Below are positions 35,560-47,483 of a stretch of 64,000 bases of DNA, one piece after another (the first letter of the stretch is position 1; each line of letters starts with the position of its first letter). The notes below the pieces were generated by a model, which made no database searches, was not told where the DNA came from, and saw only the letters and a program-made list of their open reading frames with translations. The position numbers and the translations under genes are program-made. Origin of the DNA: Heterodera schachtii (Eukaryota; Nematoda; Chromadorea; Rhabditida; Heteroderidae); the NCBI GenBank assembly GCA_023374025.1, contig SIJG01000042.1, positions 744,001 to 808,000 of the forward strand, given 5' to 3'.

Positions 35560-38500
35560 TTATCTTCTTTCTGCCGGCAACGAAACTTTTTCCCAGCCCC
35601 ATTCGGTGGAACGATAAACGGACGACACAATCCAATTGGACCCGGGCGTGTGCGTCACTAAAGGAAGCTGAGAGATGCATTGTTTGCCTTTTGCCTTACC
35701 GGTCACTCTGTCCCTGCCCAATTCGCCGTCGTCGTCTCCGTTCTCTCCCCCTCCAAATGTCGTAGTCACTGTGACGCGTGACGGCGACTTCGGCTGTTGC
35801 CGTTTTTGTCGGTGCCGTGTTCGCGTAATGCTTCCTTCCGTTTTGCCGTGATGAATCGTCTCAAACTCGCTGTACAGTTGGGGAGGTTGTCCCTCTCCAT
35901 TCCCTTTTGTTCCTCCCCCTTCCTCGTCGTCCTCTTCCGTTCCACTCTTCCGCCGGATGCTTCTAACTTTGGTCACTCTCTCGGATGACTCATCCATCCG
36001 ACTGTTTCTCCTCCGTCTCACTTCCTCCTTTGTCTTAACTCTTTCGTCCTTTTCCTCCTCCAACCCCTCCCTCGTCGGAATTTGTTTGAACCATTCATCC
36101 GCTGCCCATCTGTTTATTTGTGTGCTTATGCTTGTCTGAACGCGTTGTCCTCGTCTGCCAATTGTCCCTCCACTGTATTCCAATTCCGTGATGTTCATAT
36201 GTTCCAAAATGATCGTGTCTTTTGGCATTGATTTGTCGCATTCGTCATCTTCCAATTTCCGTCCCATTTTCATCCGTTGATGAATTTGAAAGTAAGACGC
36301 TCTTCCCGGCATCTCATTTTCTCGTTTCTCAAAATGCACAGAGCTTTCGGCCTTCCGTCCGACTCCGTCTTCAGTGTCTCGTACGGTTGTCCGTCTGTTC
36401 GCCCAATCCCTTCCAAAACACACTTCCGTCGCCGCTTCCCTTTCCGTCCGCTCTCCGCCCACAAAATGCAATTCGACTTCCGTCTCCTCCTCCCCCACTT
36501 TTCCCCCTACCCACGCGTTCCATTCTTCCACCACATCCGTTGCCTTCTTCTCCAATTGGTCCATCTCATGGTTCTCTTTGCATTGTGTCCTCCTCTCTTC
36601 CCATTTCTCTTCTTCTTCAAACTCTTCCATTGGCTTCCAAATCGGTACTCTCTCTCCGTCAATTTGTTCAATTTCGCTTCCATTCACTTCTATCCAACTG
36701 ACTTGTTGTTTTGCTGGGCAGAAGGACGACCCTTCGTTTAATTCTGAAGCCAACTTTTGCTGTGCGTCGCTTTCTTTTCGTAAAGTGTCGTTTTTGGCTT
36801 TGTTCCGCCCCATTTGCGTTCTCGTGACTCCCAACTCATTTTTTTCCTCAATTTGTGCTTTTTCCGCTTCAATTTCTTCTAATGGCTTCCATTCCGCGAC
36901 TTCGAATGGCTCATCTTCTCGGCTTTCGTCTTCCTCCTTCCGTTTAACATCAATCGTTCGCAATTCCTCTTCAGTCAACGCTTTTGGCGTTTTGAATTGC
37001 AATTCCACCGTTATGGCCCTTCCTTCGTCCGTCGAACATTTTCCCTCCTCATTTTGTGTTCTCAATTTTTCCGTTGACACTAATAAAGGGAAGTCAATGC
37101 TCAGTGAACCCGGCAAAAAATCCAGAAAGATGCCGGAGTCATTCATCATTTGAGCGGTTGGTCCATCGTTCCGTTCATCGCTCATTCGTGCCAACGCCGA
37201 ACTCTGTTCCGGGGAAGAATCACTGAGAAACGCTGAGTCCCGTGAACGAATGTTGTCGTCGAGAATAAGCTCGGGAGGGTGAATGTCGATCGGATCGGGC
37301 GAAGTGCCAAAGCCATACTCTGAAGACAATCCGCCAGAGTCTGAACGAGTTAATGGGCAAAGGAGTCGCGGATGGTACGCCAAATTGGAGTCACTGGCGT
37401 AGTGATCGAAGACGGATTGGTCGCGTCGAATGCTTTCCATGAAGAAGACGTCATTAAACGGCGAATGCCTCTGAAATTGGCTATTTTCTAGCTGCTGTTA
37501 TTAAAGCATCCATTTCAATGTTTATTACCCTTTCTTCGAACATTCGGTAGATTTGTACGTCGGACTGTTCCATTGAGCCCCCGCCTTTTAAATGTCCATT
37601 TGGTCCTCCATCTTTCGACTGCTCCTCCCCCTCTCCTCGTCCCCATTCCGTCCGCTGTTCCTTTTCGCTTTTCCTCCCATTTTCGCCCTCTTCCTCTGTG
37701 CTGACTTCATCGTAATATTCCCCCTCCATTCCTTTGATCATTTCTTCCACAAAGTTCATTTCGCTCAGTTTATTGGTGGTGCTGATGCCCTCTTTTGCCT
37801 TTTGCTGCTTTTCCTCTCCGTTGCCGCCTTTCCTCCAAAGTTCGGCTCCGTTTGGCATTTGCGTGCCCTCCTCCCCTTCCCCCGCCCATTCTCTCACTTC
37901 CTTTTCCTCTCTTCGTCTGTCTGTTTCTTCCCTTTCTTTCTGATCTTTTGTACACTTTTCTTCAACAGAACCCTTCCAAATAAGTCGTTCTTTTGGGAAA
38001 ATGGAGAATACTTTTTGGATGATTTCGTCTTTTTCCTCCTCTTCTTTATTTTCCTCTTCTGCCCTTTCTCTTTTTCGGAACTCTCCAAAAGTGAAAATTT
38101 GGCGAAGAAACTCCTCGTCGACCATCTCTTCTTCCTTTGTCCTTTTTCCCGTTCCAATCTTCTCTTTTTGCTCGTTCTTCTCCGCTTCGTTAGTCTCTTC
38201 CGCTTCCCTTTCCTCTTTCTCCTCCTTTTCTTTCTTCCCTTCCCCTTCATTTCTCTCTTTAGTTTCCTCTTTCACTTTCTCATCCGCTTTCTTTTCCTCT
38301 TTCTCTTCCTTTCCCTCTTTCTCTTTTTCTTCCGTTTCCTTTTTCCCCGTTTTCTTTTCCCTTTTCACTTTCTCATGCACTTCCTTTTCCTCTTTCTCTT
38401 CCGTTTCCTTTTTCCCCATTTCCTTTCCCTCTTTCTCTTTTTCTTCCGTTTCCTTTTTCCCCGTTTCCTTTTCCCTTTTCACTTTCTCATGCACTTCCTT

Positions 38501-40497
38501 TTCCTCTTTCTCTTCCGTTTCCTTTTTCCCCATTTCCTTTTCCTCTTTCTCTTCTTCCTCCGCTTCTGTCCCCTTCCCTTTTTGTTCTTCTTCTGTCCAA
38601 ACTGTCTCCGTTCTTCCCCCTCCATAAATGCTCATGTCCTTCTTTTCCCATTCCCAAATTGACCTCTTCTTCCTCCTCCCTTCCAATATCATTCTCAAGC
38701 GGTTCAGCACTGAATGAGTTCATTAATTCCCATTTGAATTTGCATGTTCTCCGTCCGTCCGTCTGTCTCTTCATACCTTCGCTCATTTTGTCCTCATTGC
38801 TTTCCACTCGGATTCGAAACCATCCCGGATCAGTCATTCCCAACTCTTCCCCACTGGTCAATTTCAGATGTGCCTTTTGGGAAAATTCCTCCCTCAAAAC
38901 TCGTTCTGATTCGAAGTTAATGTCGGAAAGAAACTTAAAAATGCCAATGATTGTTTGGCATCTGCCAATTTAAACACCGTTTTCAGGTCGATAAGAACCC
39001 ATTGGGTTGGTTTTGCCAAGCTCATTACAGTTCTGCTGACGCCCAACTCGGCCACTCCTTCGATTGTCTTCGCTCTGAGCTCCTCAATTCGCGATTTACG
39101 TCTCGCGAAAAGTTCAGAAGACCAATCTGATGGTTGCGTTGAATAGGCAATTAGCGTTGACACTTTTCACCTAAGTCCTCGAGCAAATTGGCGACCAAAT
39201 ATTGGACCAACGGAGCACATGGGTGGATTTGGAGGAAGGGGAGGCCGAGTCGGACCAAATCGGCCGATGGGAGGAGGAGAGCGGCGAACTCGAGGCCAGG
39301 CAGAGAAAAATGCTAACAGAGGGCGGAGAGGTCAATCAACCGAAGCTAATTGTTATTACTTTTGCTGCGCTCCAAAGCCACACCAACCGACTGCGGTCCA
39401 ACCCCAAACAGCTGATGAACTCCCACAAATCCATCGTGGCCAAACTCTCGTCCACCAACAGAAAAATCCCGCGTCTTTAAGGAATAGATAAGAAATTGGG
39501 CCTTTTGAAAACGCACTCAGTCGCCCATTCCAAAAGATGTGCCAATTGTCGCTGACCGTCGCCATTCCATCCGAAAATTGGGTTTGGGTTGTGCAACAGA
39601 AGGGCACGTACTCTTTTCTGAACAAACATAACACAAACATTTTCTGAAAGTTTCTCATTTTTGCTTGATTTCAAGCAAGAAAAGTGGCGGGGATTATTTT
39701 TAAGCCGTTGGATCAATTCGAAATTTAAAGAGTTTCTCTCATTTTGTTCCGCCTCTTTTCAATGATTTCCGTCCTCTGATTCGACTGATCAGCCAACGGA
39801 CCAATGACACGGCCCACCTTCCCCAGCCCTTCCGTTGTCTGTTGTAACTCGGCACAGCTCAAAAGAGACGAATTCCACTGGAAATCATAGGAAGCGCCTC
39901 TGATCAGTAGAAGGGCCAAAATGTACCGGCAAATTAACCGTAACGAAGTCAATGGAGAAATTTGAACGGAATTCCTCAGACAGAAATTCATCGGCCAAGG
40001 GAATTGGACAAAGGACGACATCTGTGGGAGGGTGAAGAAAAGCCAGCCAAAGGAAATCACCGCCGGGTGAACAGCAGCAGCGGACGAACAGCTCCAAAGC
40101 GACGGACGCATTGGGCACGAGCAAAAGTTGATCGGAGGGGACGGACTCGCCCAGCAGGTGGCGAATGTGCCGAGAAAGCGCATTCCGAACTCTGAATTTT
40201 CGTCATTAGCAGCCAAAAGAGCAAAAATTACATTTCGTAACCCCCCAAAGGGGCGGGTTGAGCCAAAAATTGTTCGGCACCGTTCCAAAAGGAAAGGTCA
40301 AATATCTGTAAAGAAAAACAACATTCATTAAAACGCTTTCTAACAGTTCATTTCCCATTTACCTTTCCCGCGAGCATTTCCGTGCACTGATCGATGGGAC
40401 CGTCACATCGCAAATCGATGCAATCGGTGCGAGTGTCGCCTTTCTGCAAAACGGAAGTGCCGTTTTTGTCGTTGATTGAGTGTTTTCCCTCGGCCAT
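35560..40497 (-). CDS. ACC-synthase-like aminotransferase fused to a long charged tail
   Basis: Eleven exons: 40497-40363, 40305-40232, 40191-39927, 39877-39802, 39754-39517, 39474-39360, 39312-39171, 39126-38978, 38933-38777, 38709-37529, 37470-35560; frame-consistent, 1,480 residues. Residues about 45-450 follow the order of the fold-type I PLP enzymes closest to 1-aminocyclopropane-1-carboxylate synthase-like proteins (ACCS): APLGGYEIVRNALSRHI, LLVPNASVALELF, ALLLHNPNPIFG, LLVDESLA, LWSAAKHFSLPGLEF (the lysine is at the PLP-lysine position) and DPGWFRIRV (substrate-arginine position). The tyrosine after the DE pair is Leu and the arginine after LPGL is Glu, so activity is doubtful. From about 460 the chain is a K/E-rich repeat region and then an acidic tail with two WKPhEE motifs. 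No known ACCS has such a tail to my knowledge. Confidence 0.8.
38275..38565 (-). repeat. Intragenic tandem repeat coding for a K/E-rich array
   Basis: Within exon 10 of the ACCS-like gene a unit of about 100-120 bp encoding the pattern EVHEKVKREKxTGKKETEEKE is repeated almost exactly, with partial further copies. It explains the length of the charged stretch and suggests copy-number variation. Confidence 0.75.
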
Positions 40498-41908
40498 TTT
40501 CTGAATTTATGGCACAAATCACAAAAACATTGAACTACAAATGTATAAAAAGTTAATGGTAAATCAATTCAATATTAATTATTATGTTACATACTTCTGC
40601 TGATGTGCCTTTAGCGTCGAGCGCAAATGGACAAATTTAGGGGACAAACGAATGAATGGCCTTAACATAATTGGGAGTTTGATTTTGAAAAATGTGGCAC
40701 TAAACAGCAAAACAGTAATCGAGAAATTTTTCTTAAATTTTCTTTGAAAAATTTTTTTAAGGTTGTTTTTAATTTCTAAGTTTCATTTTTTTATTTTTCG
40801 GGGGATGAAGCGATACGGGGGAAAAAGTATTGCACCTTTATTAGTGTGAGCAAAATATTACACAAATTATTTCATATAAAAGGAAAATTTAAAATAAGCA
40901 GTTAAAAGCTTCTGCCGGCGAATGTTTGCGCAGTTCGATCGAATCTCTCTCGGCTAACATTCGACCGAAGTTTGGAGATGGCGCGGGTGAGTGAGGAGAG
41001 AAAAGGGCAGAGAGAGGGGGGGGGAGAGAGGGGGAGGGGGGGGGGAGAGAGGGGGAGGGGGGCTAAGAAAGTTTTGGGGGAGCGGGGGGGGGGGGCTGAG
41101 AAAGTTTAACCCCAGAGAATGTTGAAGAAGAAAACTACGAAAAGCAAAGGCCCAAGGCACCTCTCCACTTTAAAAATAAAAGAAAAATGAGTGAGAGACA
41201 GTGAAAAGAGTGGGTGAGTAGGGAAAAAGGGGGGAGGGGTGAAAAGGAAATTGGGACAGAGACGCCAAAAAAGAATTGGAAAATGGCAGTTCATCAGACC
41301 AAAGTCGGAATGTGCCGGCATTATTCGTTTTTTCAAAAGGCAGCTGATTTGTGAGGTGAAATTGAGCAATGGTTTCGAATGTGCGCATCGACGAAAATTG
41401 AGAGAATGGAAAAGAGCAAAAGGGAGAGGGAAAACCGGAAAGTGATTAGTGAGTGAGGGCAAAAGTTTGATTTTGTTTACAGTCGGTGAATGGGACGACG
41501 CCAATCGCATCGATCAGTCCGCTCAATGACAAGGACAGGCAAACGATTGAACAAAGTGCAAACACTCATTCACTAGCAATTAAATCATTAAATTGTTAAT
41601 TGCCAATTGACGACTTTTAGCCAAAATTTGTAACCAATTCAAAATGTTCCAAAATAAGCATCTTTAGAATTCCATACAAGATTTCCAAATGATATATTAA
41701 AGCACTCATTTGTCAGTGACCTTACTTACTTTCTGAGTAGGAAAACTATTTAAATTTCGAAAATTTCTTAAAAACAAAAAATCCATAATTGAATTAAAAT
41801 GGACTATAAATATTATTTCCAATTGTGATCATTTATGATAATTCGCCTTAAAGCATGTTCGGCAAAATATGTGACCACACGAATGGCTCTTTTTGGTCCA
41901 ATGGAAAA
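40498..41908. other. Intergenic region with G-rich block
   Basis: Non-coding upstream region of the ACCS-like gene and 3-prime flank of the MADF gene. A G/GA-rich low-complexity block lies at 40990-41100. No gene seen. Confidence 0.5.
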
Positions 41909-43714
41909 TCATGGCATCCAACAGAGTGACTCTGTGCCGTCGGTGGTCCCTTCCCCGTCAATGCCGAGGTCGTCCAGCAGCTCCTGCGCGTCCTCTGGCC
42001 CTTCGTCACCACCAAACATTAAAGTCGCTTCCATTTGGTGTTCAGCAATCATTCCGTAGATGGAGTGGAGCAAACGGCGTGCCAAGTCGGGGCACTGATG
42101 GAAGAGGTCGCGGACGGCACTTTCAACGAAGGCACCTTTGGGTGTTTGTTGTTTTTATATGTCAGTGCCGGGAATTCCCGGTCCTCTCGGGTCCCGGAAA
42201 ACTCAAGAGAAAAATGCAAAATTATTTTCTGAGGTGAACAATAAAAGTCTTCCGGTTGCAACTCACAGTGATCTTCTGATAGTTCGAAATTTTAATTGAT
42301 CAGTTCGAAATTTTAATTTCTTTTCATATTTTCATATCAGTCGGTCAGTTAATAAAAATTATTTGAATTTTAAAATGAATGAGATTTAAATTTTCAATTT
42401 TGAATTAATTTTTTGCTTTAAATTTCAATATCTTTTTTTAATTCTCGGTCCCAATTACTCTACTTCTATGGAAGATACGAGAAGTAAATATTTAGTCCTA
42501 CCAAAGTATCGGAAGCGGTCACTCTCTGCTGGCCAACCCAACTCCGTCGTTTTGGCCCGCAAGCCGTGCCCCGGGGGCTGTTGGACTGAACTGGTGGTCG
42601 CTTTTGCTGTTTCAGCATTTGTCAAGTGAGTGTTAGTGATGGAAGTAAAGTTTGAAGCTGAATTGGTGGAAATGCCGGCTGAGGGAAAATGCCGTTGCTT
42701 ATTGTGAAGCGAGTGCCGAAATTGCGAAGGGAATGAGCCGAAATTCGAAGTGTGCCGAAGGCCGTCCCAAATTGGGGACAATTGCCTTTGGGGGACATTC
42801 CGCTGCTGTGAGACAAACGCTGAACAAAAGCGCAATTGCGAAGAAGGACTAAGCGCGTGAAGAAGACCTCGTTTCACCGGGCCTTGGTCCTCAAAAGTGC
42901 CGTTCCGTTTCGTCCTGCGACTGATCGGCTGCGTTCTGTGGCCCTCCCGCCGTTGTGCGGATGAGTGCGTCCCCCCACCCCCCGCCGTCGTCGTCCGTCT
43001 TCCGCTGCCCTCTCTCCCCTCCGTCTCCGCTCGTCCCTTTTTCATCAATTGGCACATTTCTTCCCCCCGTTCGTCCATTTTGAGCTGTTCTTCCTCCTCC
43101 TCTTCGCCTTGCTCCTCCTTCACCGCCTTCACCAAATTGAGTAGGCCTTCTTCAGCGCTCGGTTGGTTCAGCTCGTCCATCAGTCCAAAATTGCTCAAAT
43201 TGTCCTCAATGACTCCGTCCTCATCAGCAAACACTTCATTTGCGCTTAATCCAACCCATTAATCCAAGGCTTTTCCGTTTCCGCCTTCACTCGCCTTTCA
43301 CCGAACGCTTCCCTCCGATTCGCATCCATCGCTTTGCTACCGGCCAAAAAACTCAGCGCGTCAAAAAAACGCCACGGCGGTTTTACGTTGACTTCGCCCA
43401 TTTGAATGCGGCGGTTCATTTCCTTGAGCCTCTTGTAGAATATATCCTTCAAATTTCGCCATTGTGAAGCCAAATCGTCGACTGAATCGAATAAAATTGC
43501 CAAACCAGTTGAATTATTGGCCAAAATGTCAACCCGTAAATCCGTCCTCCAAAAAGTGCTGTCGAATTTGTTCAAATGCAGCCCGACGACAGGCCGAAAT
43601 TTTGCTTTTGTCCGTTGCGCCTACCGGCAACCAAATTATGTCGAATTGCCTCACCAATTGGATCAGTCGCGCCCGCTGATTCACATTCCATTCGCAACGC
43701 CCAAGCGGAGGCAT
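41909..43714 (-). CDS. MADF-BESS family protein
   Basis: Four exons: 43714-43534, 43481-43302, 43233-42502, 42135-41909; frame-consistent, 439 residues. The N-terminus (about 12-100) is a MADF domain: RLIQLVRQFDIIWLPV, then after a 52-nt intron VDDLASQWRNLKDIFYKRLKE and PPWRFFDALSFL, the usual Trp/Leu/Phe landmarks of this Myb-like DNA-binding fold. The middle is acidic then Ser/Gln/Asn-rich. The last exon carries AFVESAVRDLFHQCPDLARRLL and HSIYGMIAEH, a plausible BESS interaction motif, and ends in an acidic tail. MADF-BESS proteins are nuclear regulators and are numerous in nematodes (family knowledge). The last exon has no start codon and is recognised only through splicing. The 366-nt last intron contains a CCGGG-word repeat fragment. 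Confidence 0.8.
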
Positions 43715-44571
43715 AAAAAACTAAAAACGCAATTTTACCGAAGGAAAAAGCGCACTTTAATTTCCTTAAAATTTGATCACCTTTTAAGCCCAACGAAACT
43801 TCTGACAATTAGCGGATTAAACTCGAACAGATTCTTTTCATATTTAGAAGGAATTTGCCATCGCAGTGAAAGCCAAAATAAAGGGAAGTGAAGTGAAAGG
43901 GGAGGACTTTGTTAGGCTTTTGCAATGGGCCTTAGGCTGGGCTGAAGGGAGTCGTGGCCTTTGCTTTAGCGTCGTTTCGTCGCTGGGCTTTGTTTGGGGA
44001 GGCGAGCGTTTTCGCCGCATTCGCCGTGTCGTCCGTTCTTTCTTTCGTCGTCAGCGTGTGCGGCAGAGATAAACGAATCGATTTGGACAGTGTGCGACAA
44101 ATGCATACATCTGGCGCCGGCGGGGAGAAGAAATGAGAGGGGAGTGGAGACGGGAATGGAAAGGCCCGGAAGACAAGAGGCAGGGGGGGGGGGCGGCAGA
44201 ATGAGTGGGGGGGGGGGAGACAAGGAGGAGGGGGGGGGGGAGATCGGGGAGACAAAAAGGAGGGGGGGGAGATGGGAGTGGAGACCCGGGGGAGAGGAGG
44301 GGGGGGGGGGGGGGGCAGAATGAGAGGGGAAGATCGGGGAGACAAAGAGGGGTGCCTTATAATAGAGAAGAGAATATTAGCAGCCTTCGCTGCAAAAATC
44401 CCTCCTTAATTGTTCATTCTGTCTTTTTTATGCTGTTCTTTAGCTTTTCGGGCACATTATTAGAATAACATAATTAAAATGAACTTTTAACTTTTACCAA
44501 ATTAATATATTATACGGCAAACACAGTAATTTTTGTTTGGCATTTAATTTGCCATTCTTTTCTTTGGCTCA
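43715..44571. other. Intergenic region, G-rich
   Basis: Upstream of the MADF-BESS gene; contains several long G runs at 44183-44316 with GAGA spacers. No gene seen. Confidence 0.5.
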
Positions 44572-45113
44572 TCATTTTCTGCCGAACCCTCTCGCCGACT
44601 GATTGGCAAGTCGTGCCAATAGAGAAGCTCTCTTATCCGCCCAAGGGGTTTGTGTTTCAGATGGGATAAATCGCTGTGTCCCTCCAAGGGGGGGAAAGCG
44701 GAAGACAAACGGAGCGGTGGCGCGGAAGGGAGGCGAACTCTGATGCAGTTGCCGAAGGGGAAACTGAATTGGGGGGGGGGGGGGGGTAATGTTAAACTGA
44801 CGCGGTCAAAGGCAGCCGGGGGGGGCGGGGGGGGGGGAATGGCACGCGGACACGGCCAATGGCACCCTTTGTTTGCCTTGCCAATTTTGCCATTTGCTTT
44901 TCATACCCATCCGCCCACCTTCTGCTGCGTTGTTCCAACTGGGCTTGTCCAAATATCATTCAAAGACATCAGCGCTTCGTTTTGTTTAGCCGGTGCCCAC
45001 AACAAAGTGCCGTCGGAATGCACTGCCAAATTGGCTAATGCCATTGTCGCAAATGCCGCGAAAATGACGCACAAACAAGAAATATTTGCGTTAAAAAGTT
45101 GCACCATTCTCAT
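44572..45113 (-). CDS. Putative neuropeptide-like precursor (RGF-amide type)
   Basis: Two exons: 45113-44919 and 44673-44572; frame-consistent, 98 residues. A signal peptide (hydrophobic CLCVIFAAFATMALA) opens the precursor. The spliced C-terminus is cut by dibasic sites: QQKR, then FIPSETQTPWADKR, then ASLLARLANQSARGFG followed by RK and stop. The G before RK would give a C-terminal amide on a 15-residue peptide ending in RGF-amide. Signal peptide, KR spacing and the amidation glycine together are what a neuropeptide precursor needs; I do not recognise the mature peptide. The intron (245 nt) has a GTGGGC donor and contains long G runs. A second in-frame ATG at 45107 gives an equally good leader. 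Confidence 0.55.
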
Positions 45114-47483
45114 TAAAAATGCACCTAATAAATTGGCTAAATTTTGAAAATTATTAGTTTGCCATTTATTAAAGAATTTAAACGGTTAACCCAAAAACGT
45201 TTTTAATAATCCGTGAGATTTGCAAATGGCGGGGGGGGGGGGGGTAAGCAAAAGTAACTATTTTTATGAAACAATTGGACAAAAGACCCCAAGGGATTAA
45301 TTGGAATGAAATCATCGCATGGCACAGAAAGTGCCATTGCTGGCGATAACCGACGGATTGCCACAACAATTCCCCGGCCAATTGACCGAACTTCGGAGAA
45401 TGATGCAAAAATAATGAAGCGAAGGGCCCAAAAAGGAAGAAAAATTTTGCATAAATTTTGTGCAATAATACAACAGTTTATTTGTTTTGTTTTGTTTTTT
45501 GCATTGAACCCAATGAACGATTCTTTGAAAAACTTAAAACACCAATTTTTCTGAATTTCTGAGTGTGTAACAATGGAATTCCGCCTTTTCTGATTGGCCA
45601 TCGATTGCATTTGTGCCAATTGGCCAAATTTGTTGTGCTTACAAATTAGTATGTGGAAAATAATGAAATCGGAAGGAGGGAATGGCCTAATTCGCGATGT
45701 TTTTGTGAATGAATGTACGGGAAAATTCAAATGTTTTGTTTTATAAAGTGTCGCCTATAGAGTCAGAAGAAAAAAAATCAAATTTTGATATCCAATTATG
45801 TTTGAACGTGGACACATTTCTGCATTAAAATGTGTTATTCCATATGTAAAACTAACAAATCCTTTGTTTGGAATTTTGCTTTATGAAAGAGCTGAGAAAC
45901 ATAATGCGGAGGAGAAACGGACCAAAAAATGTGCCAATGGCCAAATTACGGGGGCGGGGGGGGGGGGGGGGCTAAAGATGGCACTTATCAAATTTTGAGA
46001 AAGAAGTCGCCGCTTTTGCTTCGTCCTTTCCCATCCATCAGGCGAAGTGCACCTCACTAATTGCCCAATCCAATGAATGGCACTTTTTCGTGCCGTTTCA
46101 AATGGCTTTTCTTCTCATTAGCCTAAACCTCAAACAAAAACCTTACCCGGTAAAAACAACAAAATTCGTTTTTAAAAATACCAGAGGGATCATTCAAAAT
46201 TGGCGAAAGAGTGAAAAAGAACGGAGAAAGAAATTTTTATGACATTTTCGAATTGGAGGACAAATTATGAATATGAATATACATAAAATGGAAGATTGGA
46301 TTTTGGGAATATGGAAATTGACAAACCAAAATTCGGCAAAGATTGACACTTTCAATTGCATCAAAACGAAAAGTACATTTTTTATTTATGAAGCGAAGAG
46401 AGAAGCTAAATGCAAAAAATGGAACCCCAAAAGAGGGGGGGGGGATAAAAGAGGGGGGGGGGGAATAAAAGAGGGGGGGGGGAAAAAAGAGGGGGGGGGA
46501 TAAAAGAGGGGGGGGGGATAAAAGAGGGGGGGATAAAAAGGGGGGGGGAATAAAAGAGGGGGGGGGGGGAAAAAGGGGGGGGGGGAATAAAAGAGGGGGG
46601 GGGGGATAAAAGAGGGGGGATAAAAGAGGGGGGGGGGGGGAATTTCTGAAAATCTCAATTCACAAAATGTGCCATAATAAAGCCAAGCCAATAGCAAGGA
46701 CAAAAGAGCACTGGAAACGTGCATTTCGTTTCTTCTGATTTTAATTCATTTTACAAAAATTGCGTTCATTTGCGGCGATGGTAATTGCAGCGGCAAATTT
46801 GGGCACCGACGTCTAACTTTTGTCCTATTTTTATTCTCTTTAAATCCATCAATTTTATTTCTGGTTCATTTAAGTCTTTTAAACCGAACTTTCGAGAAAT
46901 GCCAGCGGTGCAAAGTCGAACCCGTAAAATTTAATTATTATTCAAAGCAAAATTTAATATAATTTTGTAAAATTCTCGGATTTCATTTTTCGGGATCGAT
47001 CCTCTCGGGGTTCAGTCTCATTCTCAGGGCCAAGAAAGGCTTTTGAACATCAAATCGCTTTCCTTACCTCGTCTTCTCTGTATCTTTCTCTCCGTTCTCT
47101 CCTCCTTTCCCTCGTCCCTCCTCCCCTATTCCCCTCTCCTCCCGTTTCTCTCTCTCTCTCCGCCCCTCCCCCCCCCCCCCTCCTCTCCTCTCCCTATTCC
47201 CCTCTCCTCTCCTTTCTCTCTCTCTCTCTCCCCCCTCTCTTCTCTCCATTCTTCGTCCCCTCCCCCCCCCCCCCCCCATCTTTACGTTTCTTTACACCGA
47301 CTTCCTCGCTTAACTGAACTCATTTCTCTCATAGTTCCGCTGCTGTTAGCCTTGCTTCTCCTATCCCTTCGTTTTCATCCCATTCACTTTCTTCTTCTTC
47401 TTCTGCTGCTTCTTCTCCCCATGGTCCCTCCTCCGATCACTTTTTGACTTCTCTCTTCTTACTAATTAATTGTGGCCAGTTCC
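45114..47483. other. Intergenic region with tandem repeats
   Basis: Includes a G-rich tandem array (listed separately), a CT-rich low-complexity block (47050-47280) and AT-rich DNA. Open frames here show no coding character. No gene seen. Confidence 0.5.
46430..46641. repeat. ATAAAAGAG-G(7-12) tandem array
   Basis: About a dozen units, each ATAAAAGAG (or AAAAAGAG) followed by 7 to 12 G, with unit length 15-20 bp. The regularly spaced G runs could form G-quadruplexes on the plus strand. Confidence 0.9.

Noticed and set aside
37592..38662. Long Phe/Leu/Ser-rich plus-strand frame
   Set aside because: It is the antisense of the K/E-rich exon of the ACCS-like gene, whose exon phases are supported on both sides.
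35560..39163. Interpretation of the region as one or two separate hypothetical genes
   Set aside because: The exon at 38978-39126 begins in mid-codon and continues the ACCS-type fold from upstream exons; phases match through to 35560.
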